Assembly (NCBI GenBank): GCA_910577185.1
Contig: CAJTLR010000015.1
Location: forward strand, 10,398 to 74,397
Length of the DNA: 64,000 bases
Source of the DNA: an uncultured Acetatifactor sp.
GTDB lineage: Bacteria; Bacillota; Clostridia; Lachnospirales; Lachnospiraceae
Direction: 5' to 3'
In this document: positions 32,058 through 42,054 of the stretch, one piece after another
Layout: each line of letters opens with the position of its first letter
How positions within the stretch are numbered: position 1 is the first letter of the stretch
The notes under the pieces: generated by a model
Database searches by the model: none
Seen by the model: only the letters and a program-made list of their open reading frames with translations
Told to the model about the DNA's origin: nothing
Made by a program: the position numbers and the translations under genes

Positions 32058-35000
32058 CTATCGCGGCACTTCCACCATAATATAGGCTTCCACCACGTCA
32101 AATTCCTGTATCTTGTCAAAGCCCTCAAATACAAGGCCGCACTCGAATCCTTCTTTTACTTCCTTCACATCATCCTTAAACCGCTTCAGGGAAGCAAGGG
32201 ATCCCTCATAAATCTGCTCTCCCTCGCGGGTGATGCGGACCTTGCATCCTCTCTGGAAAATACCGTCCATAACATAGGAACCGGCAATATTTCCGATCTG
32301 GGAAGCCTTGAAGATCTGCCTGATCTCCGCATGGCCGATAACCTTCTCCTCGAATACGGGATCCAGCATACCCTTCATGGCCGCTTCCACATCCTCGATG
32401 GCCTGGTAAATCACCTTGTACAGTCTTACGTCCACACCTTCACGCTCCGCCGTGGCTTTTGCCGTGGAATCCGGACGCACGTTAAATCCGATGATAATCG
32501 CGTTGGAAGCGCTGGCCAGCGTCACGTCGGATTCGTTGATGGCGCCCACACCGCCGTGGATACATTTCACCACAATCTCCTCGTTGGACAGCTTCATCAG
32601 CGACTGCTTCACCGCTTCCACACTTCCCTGCACATCTGCCTTTACGATCAGGTTCAGTTCCTTCAGATTACCTTCCTTGATCTGGGAGAAGAGATCGTCC
32701 AGGGACATTCTGCTCCTGGTCTCCTCCAGCATCTTCTCCTTATTCTGCGCCAGGTAGGTCTCTGCATAGGATTTCGCCGTTTTGTCATTTTCATGCGCCA
32801 GGAATACTTCTCCCGCGCTGGGAACATCTGACAATCCCAGAATTTCCACAGGAGTGGAAGGGGTTGCCTCCTTGACTCTCCTGCCCTTGTCGTCTATCAT
32901 GGCCCTGACTTTGCCGTGGCATGCGCCTGCGGACACAAAATCTCCCACATGCAGCGTACCTTTCTGTACCAGGACTGTGGCCACCGGGCCTCTTCCCTTG
33001 TCCAGCTCCGCCTCGATGACCAGACCCCTGGCGCGTCTGTCAGGATTCGCCTTCAGCTCCATGATATCGGCCGTCAGAAGGATTGTCTCCAGCAGATCGT
33101 CGATTCCCTGGCCTGATTTTGCGGATACCGGCACAAACTCCGTGTTGCCGCCCCAGTCCGTGGCCACCAGTTCATATTCCGTCAGTTCCTGTTTCACTCT
33201 CTCAATGTTGGCGGAAGGCTTATCGATCTTGTTCACTGCCACCACAATCTCAATGCCAGCCGCTTTGGCATGGCTGATAGCTTCTATGGTCTGGGGCATC
33301 ACGCCATCGTCCGCCGCCACCACCAGAATGGCAATGTCCGTGGAATTGGCGCCGCGCATACGCATGGCGGTAAAAGCCTCATGTCCCGGTGTATCCAGGA
33401 ACGTGATTTTGCGTCCCTCTACGGTTACCGTGTAAGCGCCGATATGCTGTGTGATGCCGCCGGCTTCCCGGTCCGTCACATGGGTCTTTCTGATGGTGTC
33501 CAGAAGCGATGTCTTACCGTGGTCCACATGGCCCATGACACAGATCACAGGCGGTCTCTCCTGCAGCGCGGAGGAATCTTCCTCATCCTCCTTCAGCAGT
33601 TCCTCGATCACGTCCACCTTCACTTCCCGCTCGCAGAGAATATCGTATTCCATGGCAAGATTTTCCGCGTCTTCGTAGGAAATCTCCTGGTTTACCGTCA
33701 CAATCTTTCCTTCCAGGAATAACTTTTTCACGATCACGGAGGGCTGTACTTTTATCTTTTCGGCAAATTCCTTTATGGTGATGCTGTCAGGCAGGATTAC
33801 CACCTTGATAACCTCCTCCACAGCCTCTTCCTTTTTCTTTTCAGGCTTAATGAATCTGCCGGGTTTCTTCTTCAGTGCCTCGTCTTCCTCATAAATATGG
33901 TCTTTCTTGGAGCGTTTGCCCTTCTCCTGGCTGTTTGCGCGCCTCTTTTCTTCCTCGCGCTTCTTTTCCATATCCTTTGCCGGAGCCTCTCCCACAAAGC
34001 TTTTACCCGGTTTATTATCTCTGAATCCGGTTCCCTGTCCTCCAGTGCCTCTGCCATCGCGCGGAGCACCGTTGAAACCCCGGTTAGCGCCCGGACCAGC
34101 ACCCGGACCGCGGCGATCACCCATACCGCCCGGAGCACCCGGCCGGCCGCCTCTCTGAAATCCACTTTGTCTGTCGCCCTGCGGTCTGCCATTCTGCGCG
34201 TTTCCTCCTCTTTGCTGGAACTGTCCGCGATCCTGTCTGTTCCCCTGGGTTCCCTGGCTGCCGCCCTGGCCCCGGTTGTCTCTCCCGCGTCCATCCTGGG
34301 CATATCCACCCTGGAAACGCCCCGGCCTGGCAGGTCTGTCCTGGCTGCCGCCCGCGTTCTGGGGTCTGCTGCCCTGGCTTCTGTCCCCCTGGAATCTGTC
34401 GCCCTGGGGTCTGTCATTCTGGAAACGGTCTCTTCTGGGTCTGTCCCCCTGACCTCTGTCATTCTGGGGCCTGTCATGAAAAGCCCTGTCTCCCTGGGCT
34501 TTGTCGCCGGAAGGCCTTTCGTTTACGGGCCTTTCCGCGGAAATAACTTCATTTCCGCTCTTTTCGGGCATGGCCTTTTCCACCGCAGCTCTCTCGTTCT
34601 GAACCTTTTCGGGCTGGATCTTTTCCGTCTGAAGTTTTTCGGGCGGCATCTTTTCCACCGCAGGTCTTTCGCTCCGGATCTGCACATTCTGCTCTTCCGC
34701 ATTCACCGGAATCTGGGGCTTACGGTTTTCGGCCGGTTCCGTCCTGGTCTTAACCGGAGGCTTGGGCGGCACCATCTGCACGGACGGTGTGGGCGACGGC
34801 GGTGTCAGCGGCTTAATCCGCACATTGGGCTGGGGTTTTTTCTCGCCGCGGTCTCCTCTGTCATTTCTGCCGCCGGAACTGTTCTGGGCCCTGTTGTTCG
34901 GTCCGCCCTGTCCCTGGCGTTTGTTCGCTCCCCCCTGTCCGGGCCGCTGTCCCTGCATCTTGGAATTCTGGGGATTGCTCACAAAAATAATGGTCTTCTT

Positions 35001-35330
35001 CTTTTTGGGCGCTTCTGCCGGTGCCTCCGCTGCCCTGGCAGGCTTTGCCCCTTCCCTGACGGGAGCCTTGGATGCCCCCTCTTTTACCGTTTCTTTTCCT
35101 GTTTCCTTACCGATGTCTCTTCCGCCTTCTTTCTTTTTCGCCGCGTCGGCTTTTTCAGGAGCACTCTTTACACCCTTGCCGAATGCCTTCCTCACCAGCG
35201 CCGTGGCTTCCTCATCTATGGAACTCTGTGCAGCCTTTGCTTCTATTCCTTTTCCCTGCAAAAAGCCCAATATGTCTTTGCTTTGCACCTCTAACTCCCT
35301 GGCAAGTTCATGTACCTTTACTTTCGCCAT
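32058..35330 (-). CDS. infB: Translation initiation factor IF-2
   Basis: A protein of 1090 residues, longer than the roughly 700-900 usual in Firmicutes. The start at 35330 ([21 protein letters not shown]) has GGAGG upstream and overlaps ylxQ by 23 bases. An IF2-N domain (1-50) is followed by a very long disordered region (about 60-480). Its last third is rich in Arg, Asp, Gln and Gly ([21 protein letters not shown] and similar). A second IF2-N domain follows (about 520-570). The GTPase has GHVDHGKTS near residue 600, DTPGHEAF and NKID. Domains II-IV bind fMet-tRNA. The extra length is all in the disordered region. Confidence 0.97.
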   Translation of the reverse strand: MAKVKVHELARELEVQSKDILGFLQGKGIEAKAAQSSIDEEATALVRKAFGKGVKSAPEKADAAKKKEGGRDIGKETGKETVKEGASKAPVREGAKPARAAEAPAEAPKKKKTIIFVSNPQNSKMQGQRPGQGGANKRQGQGGPNNRAQNSSGGRNDRGDRGEKKPQPNVRIKPLTPPSPTPSVQMVPPKPPVKTRTEPAENRKPQIPVNAEEQNVQIRSERPAVEKMPPEKLQTEKIQPEKVQNERAAVEKAMPEKSGNEVISAERPVNERPSGDKAQGDRAFHDRPQNDRGQGDRPRRDRFQNDRPQGDRFQGDRSQGSRPQNAGGSQDRPARPGRFQGGYAQDGRGRDNRGQGGSQGTQGNRQDRGQFQQRGGNAQNGRPQGDRQSGFQRGGRPGAPGGMGDRRGPGAGPGANRGFNGAPRDGRGTGGQGTGFRDNKPGKSFVGEAPAKDMEKKREEEKRRANSQEKGKRSKKDHIYEEDEALKKKPGRFIKPEKKKEEAVEEVIKVVILPDSITIKEFAEKIKVQPSVIVKKLFLEGKIVTVNQEISYEDAENLAMEYDILCEREVKVDVIEELLKEDEEDSSALQERPPVICVMGHVDHGKTSLLDTIRKTHVTDREAGGITQHIGAYTVTVEGRKITFLDTPGHEAFTAMRMRGANSTDIAILVVAADDGVMPQTIEAISHAKAAGIEIVVAVNKIDKPSANIERVKQELTEYELVATDWGGNTEFVPVSAKSGQGIDDLLETILLTADIMELKANPDRRARGLVIEAELDKGRGPVATVLVQKGTLHVGDFVSAGACHGKVRAMIDDKGRRVKEATPSTPVEILGLSDVPSAGEVFLAHENDKTAKSYAETYLAQNKEKMLEETRSRMSLDDLFSQIKEGNLKELNLIVKADVQGSVEAVKQSLMKLSNEEIVVKCIHGGVGAINESDVTLASASNAIIIGFNVRPDSTAKATAEREGVDVRLYKVIYQAIEDVEAAMKGMLDPVFEEKVIGHAEIRQIFKASQIGNIAGSYVMDGIFQRGCKVRITREGEQIYEGSLASLKRFKDDVKEVKEGFECGLVFEGFDKIQEFDVVEAYIMVEVPR

Positions 35331-35679
35331 GCTTTCCTCCATTTCTGCCCTCAACGGCGCTTTGTTCCTCTTTCAGTTGTTTGACAATCGCATCCGCTAA
35401 TCCCGCTTCACATACGCCCAGTGATGACCTCAAATCCTTCCCGATGGCCCCTCCCAGAGACTCCTTTGTCCCAAAATATACAATGGGTACCTGATAGTAG
35501 GAACACTTATCGGAAAATAATTTTCTGGTATTATCTGACGCATCTTCCGCAATGATTACCAGCATGGCGGAGCCTTTTCTAATTGCCTCCAGAGTCTGGA
35601 ATTCACCACTGACCAGATTGCGTCCCCTCATAGCAATTCCCAACAGCAACAAAACTTTATTTTGTTTCAAGCTTTTCAA
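35308..35679 (-). CDS. ylxQ: L7Ae-family ribosomal/RNA-binding protein YlxQ
   Basis: A protein of 123 residues with an L7Ae/L30e fold ([63 protein letters not shown]). Such proteins bind kink-turn RNA. The start codon is TTG at 35679, with GAGGGAG just upstream and overlapping the ylxR end by 23 bases. Its own end overlaps infB by 23 bases, so translation of all three is coupled. Confidence 0.92.
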   Translation of the reverse strand: MKSLKQNKVLLLLGIAMRGRNLVSGEFQTLEAIRKGSAMLVIIAEDASDNTRKLFSDKCSYYQVPIVYFGTKESLGGAIGKDLRSSLGVCEAGLADAIVKQLKEEQSAVEGRNGGKHGESKGT

Positions 35680-35929
35680 ACTCTCCCTCTAACATATCAT
35701 ATACATCGTTTGGAATACTCATTTTGAAAGAACGCTCCAGACCCTTGTTTTTTCTGGCTTTCAGCAGACATTCCCTGCTCTTACAAACATATGCGCCTCT
35801 TCCGTTCTTTTTGCCTGTAATATCCAGGCATATCTCATTTTCGGCTGTCTTCAGGACCCTCATCATGTCCCTTTTTCCCTTCATCTCACCGCAGCCCACA
35901 CACTGCCTCAGAGGAATTTTTTTTGCCAT
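35657..35929 (-). CDS. ylxR: YlxR-family RNA-binding protein
   Basis: A protein of 90 residues (DUF448). It has RQCVGCGEMKGKRDMMRVLK, GRGAYVCKSRECLLKARKNKGLERSF. YlxR has been reported to bind RNase P RNA and modulate it (RnpM). It lies between nusA and ylxQ as in most Firmicutes. The ribosome site is weak, so translation may depend on nusA. Confidence 0.93.
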   Translation of the reverse strand: MAKKIPLRQCVGCGEMKGKRDMMRVLKTAENEICLDITGKKNGRGAYVCKSRECLLKARKNKGLERSFKMSIPNDVYDMLEGEFEKLETK

Positions 35930-35969
35930 AAAATCGCTGCCCCTTATATTTTAAACCCACTGTAACGTC

Positions 35970-37385
35970 TCATTCCCTGTCCTCTCCGGAAGTTCCGTAT
36001 TCCGGCTCCTCCTCACAGGCTTCCGGAAGCTCCGCGTCTGCATATTCTTCCTGCATTTCCGGTTCCTCCGGATATTCTTCCGGCAGTTCCTCTTCTTCCT
36101 CCGGGAACCCGGGATCTTCGCCTTCCCCGTAAGGCTCCCCGCCTTCGTCCTCATAAACCGGCGTTTCCTCCGTGCCTTCGCCGGTTCCAGACAAATCCGG
36201 TTCTTCATATTCCCCGTAAGTCTGCTCCGGTTCCCCCTCCGTCAGGCCTTCCTGTCCGTACTCGTCACCTTCATATTCCTCATAGTCCTCGTAATCCCCA
36301 TAGTCTTCCTCTATGTAATCCTCATAGCGGAAGCCCGGAGCGTCCTTGGCCTGCGTCTCTGATTTGATGTCGATCTTATATCCCGTGAGCCTGGCGGCCA
36401 GTCTGGCATTCTGCCCTTCCTTGCCTATGGCCAGGGACAGCTGGTAGTCCGGAACCACCACCTTGGCCGTCTTCTCCTCCGGGTCCGCGAACACTGCCAC
36501 AATTTTTGCGGGGGACAGGGCATTCTGTATCAGGTTGCCCGGATTTTCGTCCCAGTTCACGATATCAATTTTCTCCCCCCGGAGTTCGTCCACAATGGCA
36601 TTCACCCTGGCTCCGTTCATACCCACGCAGGCACCCACCGCATCCACGTTGGGATTATTGCTCCACACGGCAATCTTGGTGCGGTTGCCTGCTTCCCGGG
36701 CAATGCTTTTGATCTCCACCGTCCCGTCCTTGATCTCCGTGACTTCGGATTCAAACAGGCGCTTCACCAGCTCCGGATGTGTCCGGCTTACATTAATTCT
36801 GGGTCCCTTGGGGGTATTCTTGACTTCCAGAATGTAGACCTTGATCCGTTCCGTGGGCCGGAACACCTCCTCCTTCACCTGCTCTCCCTCGTTCAGCATG
36901 GCATCTGCCTTGCCCAGGTTGATACTGATATTTTTTCCCATATAACGCTGTACCACGCCGGTCACAACGTCCCGTTCTTTTTCATAATACTGGTTATAGA
37001 TAACGCTTCGTTCTTCTTCCCTGATTTTCTGCAGAATGACGTTTTTGGCATTCTGAGTGGCGATTCGTCCGAATTCCTTGGACTTGATCTCCACATGGAG
37101 CATGTCCCCGACCTGGGCCCTGGAGGAAAGTTCCCTTGCATCGTCCAGGGAAATCTGCAGACAGCCGTCCTCCACATCCTCGGCGGCGGGTACAACTTCT
37201 TTTTCCGCATACACCAGGAAATCGCAGGTCTCCCGGTCAATCTCCACATGCACATTGTCTGCCTTGCCAAAGTGGTTCTTGCAGGCAGTCAGCAGTGAAT
37301 TCTCGATGGCCTCAAATAAGGTTTCCTTGCTGATCTCCTTTTCCCTTTCCAAAATGTCAAGCGCTTCCATTAACTCCTTATTCAT
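35970..37385 (-). CDS. nusA: Transcription factor NusA with long acidic tail
   Basis: A protein of 471 residues. The start at 37385 (MNKELMEALDILEREKEI) has GGAGG five bases upstream. It has the N-terminal RNA polymerase-binding domain (1-130), then S1 (about 135-200), KH1 (GACVGMNGARVNAIVDELRGEKIDIVNWDENP) and KH2 (SLAIGKEGQNARLAARLTGYKIDIKSE). From about residue 345 on, some 125 residues consist largely of Glu, Asp, Tyr, Pro and Gly (DYIEEDYGDYEDYEEYEGDE and similar). Firmicute NusA usually ends after KH2. The tail could mimic the acidic repeats of proteobacterial NusA, but that is inference. Confidence 0.96.
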   Translation of the reverse strand: MNKELMEALDILEREKEISKETLFEAIENSLLTACKNHFGKADNVHVEIDRETCDFLVYAEKEVVPAAEDVEDGCLQISLDDARELSSRAQVGDMLHVEIKSKEFGRIATQNAKNVILQKIREEERSVIYNQYYEKERDVVTGVVQRYMGKNISINLGKADAMLNEGEQVKEEVFRPTERIKVYILEVKNTPKGPRINVSRTHPELVKRLFESEVTEIKDGTVEIKSIAREAGNRTKIAVWSNNPNVDAVGACVGMNGARVNAIVDELRGEKIDIVNWDENPGNLIQNALSPAKIVAVFADPEEKTAKVVVPDYQLSLAIGKEGQNARLAARLTGYKIDIKSETQAKDAPGFRYEDYIEEDYGDYEDYEEYEGDEYGQEGLTEGEPEQTYGEYEEPDLSGTGEGTEETPVYEDEGGEPYGEGEDPGFPEEEEELPEEYPEEPEMQEEYADAELPEACEEEPEYGTSGEDRE

Positions 37386-37474
37386 CATTTCCTCCATTCC
37401 GGCTCTTCGCCAAACCTCTCACCAGGCATTTGCCTTTTCCCGTCATTTTTCAGGTCAGACTCCCAAAATTATTG

Positions 37475-37939
37475 TCAAAAGTCAATTGCAAGACGGATCA
37501 CTGCCATGTCGGCGCGCTTCAAAGTCGTCCTGCCCTCTTCCTCCAGAATCGTCACACTCTCCTGGTCAAAATCCTCCAGTGTCCCGGAAAAATCCTTTCG
37601 GCCGTCCATGGGTCCAAACAGCCGGATCTCCACCTTTTCCCCCACCGAAGCGCGCAGGTGCTTTTCTTTCTTCAGGATACGGCCCAGTCCCGGACTGCTG
37701 ACTTCCAGAATATAGGCATCCGGAATAAAATCCTCCCGGTCCAGCTCTCCGGACAGCCTTCGGCTCACATTCTCGCAATCCTGGATATTTACGCCCCCGT
37801 CCTTGTCAATATAAGCCCTGAGATAATAGTCACTGCCCTCTTTTACATATTCCACGTCATATATGGAAACACCACATTCCTCTGCAATGGGTTCCAGCAG
37901 CTGCTCGGTTTTTGTTTCATATTCTTCTCTTCGGGACAT
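37475..37939 (-). CDS. rimP: Ribosome maturation factor RimP
   Basis: A protein of 154 residues starting MSRREEYETKTEQLLEPIAEECGVSIYDVEYVKEGSDYYLRAYID. It is typical RimP, with the motif EDCENVSRRLSGELD (seen as IQDCENVSRRLSGELDRED) and LEVSSPGLGRIL. It assists 30S assembly. The start at 37939 has GGGGAGG eight bases upstream; the longer frame to 38074 crosses a hairpin. It is the first gene of the nine-gene operon that ends with ribF. Confidence 0.96.
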   Translation of the reverse strand: MSRREEYETKTEQLLEPIAEECGVSIYDVEYVKEGSDYYLRAYIDKDGGVNIQDCENVSRRLSGELDREDFIPDAYILEVSSPGLGRILKKEKHLRASVGEKVEIRLFGPMDGRKDFSGTLEDFDQESVTILEEEGRTTLKRADMAVIRLAIDF

Positions 37940-38077
37940 TTTATATGCCTCCCCTCTGTTCCGGGTTCCTCCCGGCTCCCGCCCATTCTGCCCTTTGTCC
38001 GGACCGGCTTCCTGTATCCGCCCTGCCCTGCGCGGCAGAAGAGCCCTGCGCCAAAAATTTGCTCCAACATACAAGCA

Positions 38078-38101
38078 AGAGTGGCCCGGAAGCCACTCTT
38101 A
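38078..38101. other. Hairpin in the rimP leader
   Basis: The perfect arms AAGAGTGGC and GCCACTCTT enclose CCGGAA. It lies about 20-45 bases after the predicted transcription start and 140 bases before rimP. It lacks a U-run, so it is more likely a leader structure than a terminator. Confidence 0.5.
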
Positions 38102-38131
38102 CTATAAACGTAACAACATCACATTAGTACT

Positions 38132-38160
38132 AATATAAACCCAAATATAGGAAATGTCAA
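38132..38160 (-). promoter_or_regulatory. Promoter of the rimP-ribF operon
   Basis: On the minus strand TTGACA (38155-38160), 17 bases, then TATATT (38132-38137). It drives a leader of about 190 bases. Confidence 0.75.
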
Positions 38161-38386
38161 TATTTTTTTCATATTTTGGTATTATTTCTTTCTTTTTTTC
38201 ATTTTTCCTCCATTTCTGCGCGGCCTTTTGCGCATGTCAAGTTTGTGGATGCCGCGCAGACACAAACTTGGGATTGTATTTTCAATTTTCAATCTTATAC
38301 CCCTGGCGCGCTTTGGCGCGCATACCAATCAAACTTTATTCCGATGACAAACCCCACGGTCCGGCGTGGAAAGTTTACTTCCGAGC
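38161..38386. other. Gap between the rimP promoter and the 220-residue gene
   Basis: There is no gene here. It holds one CCATTTCTGC hairpin (38210-38234), perfect arms CAAGTTTGTG (38238-38247) / CACAAACTTG (38261-38270), and GCGCGCtttgGCGCGC near 38307-38322. Any of these could end transcription of the gene at 38387. Confidence 0.5.
38210..38234. repeat. CCATTTCTGC hairpin repeat (family R), third copy
   Basis: CCATTTCTGCGCGGCCTTTTGCGCA forms TGCGC/GCGCA. A near-identical copy lies at 41845-41869, and relatives at 6979 and 7021. Confidence 0.65.
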
Positions 38387-39049
38387 TTATTCCATGTCCC
38401 CCTGTCCGATTTTTATGGTATCCCCGGTAACCAGAAAATAGCATCTGCCCTGATAGAGTCCCGCCGTGCAGAGTTTTTCCAGAATCTCCATCATGCACAA
38501 ATCCAGTCTGTGGTAGACCTCCCTGTTCTCCCAGGGCAGCCCCTCCAGGTATTCCCGCTGCCGCTCCTCCAGGCACTGCAGACAGCTCCGGTACCTGTGG
38601 GGCTCCTTCTGCCGCAGAATTCCGAAACTGCAGGAAACATAGGCGTTTCCATCCCCGTTTTCCTGTACTTTTGCCCGCACAACGGAAAGCACCTGCTCCG
38701 GGGACAAATCCCTTTCCAGCGGCTCCCGCCAGTGTATTTCTCTGGATGCCTCCTCTTCCCGGACCACCCTGCGGAAGCTGCACTTGCCGTATTTGTCATA
38801 CTCCCGCACATACACTGCCTTTTCTTTGCGCGTTCCGCTGCCGGGCTCCTCCAGCAGGACTCCCCGGGTTCTGACCAGATGTTCCCACACCGCTCTGCGC
38901 ACTTTTTCATAGGGAACAGGAAAATCCAGCTGCTCCATAATCTGTTTTACCGTATATCCGGCCTCTGTCAGATGACGTATGGCGCCCCCGCCTGCCACTT
39001 CATAGGTAAAATTTGCCAGCGCCTGCTGAAAATACTCGTTTTCCCGCAT
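38387..39049 (-). CDS. Protein of unknown function, 220 residues
   Basis: It starts MRENEYFQQALANFTYEVAGGGAIRHLTEAGYTVKQIMEQLDFPVPYEKVRRAVWEHLV. The first 60 residues look like a small helical, possibly DNA-binding domain (AIRHLTEAGYTVKQIMEQLDFPVPYEKVRR). A basic middle part (KYGKCSFRRVVREEE) and a C-terminal helical part with several cysteines (SCLQCLEERQREYL, LDLCMMEILEKLC) follow. No membrane segment or signal is seen. It lies 21 bases after the GH78 gene, but its content does not suggest sugar metabolism. No family is recognised with confidence. Confidence 0.6.
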   Translation of the reverse strand: MRENEYFQQALANFTYEVAGGGAIRHLTEAGYTVKQIMEQLDFPVPYEKVRRAVWEHLVRTRGVLLEEPGSGTRKEKAVYVREYDKYGKCSFRRVVREEEASREIHWREPLERDLSPEQVLSVVRAKVQENGDGNAYVSCSFGILRQKEPHRYRSCLQCLEERQREYLEGLPWENREVYHRLDLCMMEILEKLCTAGLYQGRCYFLVTGDTIKIGQGDME

Positions 39050-39070
39050 TTTCCCGGACTCCTTTTTTCG

Positions 39071-41836
39071 TCAAAATATATCCGCAATATCAAATTCCGG
39101 TTCCCGAAGTTCCCCCCTGGGAATCCGGCCTTCATGGAAACCGCTGCCCAGTATCACGTTCCCCACTTCCCATCCCGGGAAAACCCGCATTCCGTGGGGT
39201 ATATCCATGACATAACGGAATTCGTCTCCCTCCATCTCCCACTTTACATGGAGCCAGCCGTACATGGTGCGCCAGGAAAACTCCGCGGACGAAATTCCTT
39301 CCACTGCCTCCGGCAGAAAGCATACATTTCCGGAGCCCGGGGACAGCCTTTTTATTCCCGCTATCCGGCGGTATATAAAGTCCGCAATGCAGCCGAAGGC
39401 ATAATGGTTGAAACTGCCGCCGCAGAAACTTCCGTCTTCCCTTATCTCGTCCCAGTGCTCCCAGATGGTGGTGGCCCCGTTCCTGATTTCGTACATCCAG
39501 GAAGGGAAGCTTTCCTGATACAGCACTTTGTACGCGGTGTCATGATAACCGTTCTCCCACAGTGCGTCCAGAAGAAAAGGTGTGGACAAAAATCCTGTCC
39601 CCAAATGATAATCGGCTTCTTTTACCAGTTCGTCAAGACGCCGGGCAAAATTTTCCCCCATTGTCCCTTCCACCATATGGAAAGTAAGCGCCATCACATA
39701 CAGCCCCTGCAGTTCCCGGGTAAGCCTGTCATCCTCCGTGACATAAATCCGGTGAAACGCGTCCCGGATATTCCCGGCCAGGTTGCCGTAATAGACGCTC
39801 CGTCCCTGAATCCAGCCTTCCTCCTCCAGAATCCGGCTGATTTTCTCCATGCATACGGCCTGGCGGTAATAAAATAACGATGCCGTGATTTCCTTGCTTA
39901 TGGCAACCCCTTCCTCGTCGGAGTATCCCGGCATCAGCCAGTCTCCCCAGTGATACCCGGTATTCCAGAGATATCTCATATACCGTCTCTTACCGAAATC
40001 CATATAATACTGTTCCGGCATGCTGTCTTCCGCACATGCCGTCACATAATTCATCCATTTTTCCATGGCCGCATAATTTTCCCGCAAAACCGCCGGATTT
40101 CCGTATGCCCTGTAAAGATCCAGGGGCACGAAAATGATGGCGTCCCCCCAGCCTGCGGACGTCCAGCCCGGATTGGGTTCCGATAAACGATAAGCGTCCG
40201 TGTAGGGAACCACAATGGGAATCTGCCCCCGCTCCAGCTGCTCCAGCCGGCACTGTTTCAGCCATCTGCGCAAAAATCCCGACACATCCTGGTTCCAGCT
40301 GGCGGTGGTGCAGAAAATCTGCGCGTCTCCGGTAAAACCGCCCCTTTCCCTCTGGGGGCAGTCCGTGGGAATGGAGATCATGTTGCCGCACTGGCTCCAG
40401 TAAGCATTTTTTACCAGCCGGGTGATTCCCTCATGGCTGCACCGGAAGGAACAAGTGTCGTCCATCTCCGTCTCCAGCACCGCACAGCCGCACTGTTCCG
40501 GTTCCAGCTTTCCCTGCAGTCCCACAATCTTCAGGTACCGGAATCCCTGGAATGAAAACAATGGTTCGTAAAGAAACTCTTCCTCTGCCACGCAGACAGT
40601 GTCTGCCTGATCATGATAAGGAAATCTCTGTGTGATCTTCTCCAGATCCCCCGTCTGGGGATTTAAGACTTCGCTGTGTTCTATCCTGATTGTGCTGCCC
40701 TTTTCCCCCCGGAAGCAGATTCTCTCATATCCCGCCAGCACCTGGCCGAAATCCACAATCCAGCTTCCTTTCTCCAGTTCCCGGACTTTTACCGGCGGTA
40801 AAATATCGTTTACCGGACATGCCGCAGACGCAGGACTCCCTTTTTGATCCCCGAAACCGGCCATGGTCTGTTTCTCAATGATTCCCCCATATTCCTGGGG
40901 GGTCAGTATATGCTTCGGATATTCCCTTTCCTCCGTCCCGTACGCTTCCGGAACCTGGTGCGTGTCCAGCCATTCCCCCATAAACAGATCCGCATACAGA
41001 AGCGGTCCCGTAAATGCCCGGAATTTCTCATCGCTGACCAGCACTTCCTTCTTTCCATCCGAATATTCCGCTTCCGCCTGCAGAAGCAGGGCCGGACGGT
41101 CTCCATACAAATGGTTTCTGCCCGGAATCCCCTGGGCATGTCCTGCATACCAGCCATCCGCCAGTATCACTTCCACTTCATTTTCCCCTGACTGCAGATA
41201 AGGCCCCAGATCAAAGGTCTGGTAGTAAAGGATTTTGTCATAGGCCGTAAAATCCGGCGCCAGGACATAATTTCCCACCTTTTTCCCGTTTATGTTCAAC
41301 CGGTAAAATCCATGCGCCGTGACGTATACCCTTGCTTTCACGGGCACCCCGTCCAGCCTCCAGCTCCTTTTCAGATAGGCGCAGCGCCGCAGGCCCATAT
41401 CCTCATCCGGCCTCTTCCGGAAACGCCGGGAATATCTTTCCGCGTCCCGGTAAAAACACCGGTCTGCCTCAATCCACTTTGCCTTCCAGGATGCCTCCCC
41501 GAAAAGCGCGGTCTCAAACCAGCCGGGAGCGCTCCAGTCCAGCCATCGGCTTTTCCCATCCTCTTCCAGCAATACCGACACCCGCCAGAAATACCTGGTC
41601 TTTTCCTCCAGATCCAGTTCCAGTTCCCACTGGACCGCCCCAGTGTGCACGCACTTGTCCCAGACCGGCTCCCTGAAATCTTCTCCCGGGGAAACCTGGA
41701 TTCTGCAGGCCTTCTGCACTACGTTTTTTCCCTCTCCCGCAATATTCCAGTGCAGCGTACAGCCTTTCATCGATATTCCCAGCGGATTCTTCTTTCCGTT
41801 GCATCCCGTCACCACCACATACAAATCTTTCCCCAT
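39071..41836 (-). CDS. Alpha-L-rhamnosidase, GH78 family (first of two)
   Basis: A protein of 921 residues with the full GH78 layout. It has N-terminal beta-sandwich domains (FETALFGEASWKAKWIEAD, ARVYVTAHGFYRLNINGKKVGNYVLAPDFTAYDKILYYQTFDL) and a catalytic (alpha/alpha)6 barrel with the acidic cluster PTDCPQRERGGFTGDAQIF. The late motif is IRNGATTIWEHWDEI...GSFNHYAFGCIADFIYRRI. It releases terminal L-rhamnose. There is no signal peptide, so it acts on imported sugars. The start at 41836 follows GGGG from a CCATTTCTGC repeat. It is downstream of the ABC transporter genes after a terminator. Confidence 0.94.
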   Translation of the reverse strand: MGKDLYVVVTGCNGKKNPLGISMKGCTLHWNIAGEGKNVVQKACRIQVSPGEDFREPVWDKCVHTGAVQWELELDLEEKTRYFWRVSVLLEEDGKSRWLDWSAPGWFETALFGEASWKAKWIEADRCFYRDAERYSRRFRKRPDEDMGLRRCAYLKRSWRLDGVPVKARVYVTAHGFYRLNINGKKVGNYVLAPDFTAYDKILYYQTFDLGPYLQSGENEVEVILADGWYAGHAQGIPGRNHLYGDRPALLLQAEAEYSDGKKEVLVSDEKFRAFTGPLLYADLFMGEWLDTHQVPEAYGTEEREYPKHILTPQEYGGIIEKQTMAGFGDQKGSPASAACPVNDILPPVKVRELEKGSWIVDFGQVLAGYERICFRGEKGSTIRIEHSEVLNPQTGDLEKITQRFPYHDQADTVCVAEEEFLYEPLFSFQGFRYLKIVGLQGKLEPEQCGCAVLETEMDDTCSFRCSHEGITRLVKNAYWSQCGNMISIPTDCPQRERGGFTGDAQIFCTTASWNQDVSGFLRRWLKQCRLEQLERGQIPIVVPYTDAYRLSEPNPGWTSAGWGDAIIFVPLDLYRAYGNPAVLRENYAAMEKWMNYVTACAEDSMPEQYYMDFGKRRYMRYLWNTGYHWGDWLMPGYSDEEGVAISKEITASLFYYRQAVCMEKISRILEEEGWIQGRSVYYGNLAGNIRDAFHRIYVTEDDRLTRELQGLYVMALTFHMVEGTMGENFARRLDELVKEADYHLGTGFLSTPFLLDALWENGYHDTAYKVLYQESFPSWMYEIRNGATTIWEHWDEIREDGSFCGGSFNHYAFGCIADFIYRRIAGIKRLSPGSGNVCFLPEAVEGISSAEFSWRTMYGWLHVKWEMEGDEFRYVMDIPHGMRVFPGWEVGNVILGSGFHEGRIPRGELREPEFDIADIF

Positions 41837-41844
41837 ATTTAACC

Positions 41845-41869
41845 CCATTTCTGCGCGGCCTTTTGCGCG
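41845..41869. repeat. CCATTTCTGC hairpin repeat (family R), fourth copy
   Basis: CCATTTCTGCGCGGCCTTTTGCGCG is identical to the copy at 38210 over 24 bases. It lies in the ribosome-site region of the GH78 gene. Confidence 0.65.
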
Positions 41870-41944
41870 GTTTACTCTCCCTGTCCCTTTACGAGGGACT
41901 TTTCAGACCTCCCGGGCTTCTCCCGGACAGGTTGTTCTGTAAGC

Positions 41945-41979
41945 GAAAAGGGGCATCCCGCCTAGCGCAGAATGCCCCT
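41945..41979 (-). terminator. Terminator after the solute-binding protein gene
   Basis: The arms AGGGGCAT (41949-41956) and ATGCCCCT (41972-41979) are followed on the minus strand by a short U-run. Confidence 0.7.
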
Positions 41980-42054
41980 CTCCCTTTCTACGGATACATT
42001 ATTCATCCCGTCTTTTTGTTATGAAGACTGTTTCCGGTGGCCGCAGGCCGTGAT

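Noticed and set aside
33897..35294. Plus-strand frame of 465 codons opposite infB
   Set aside because: It is antisense to the low-complexity region of infB and low-complexity itself.
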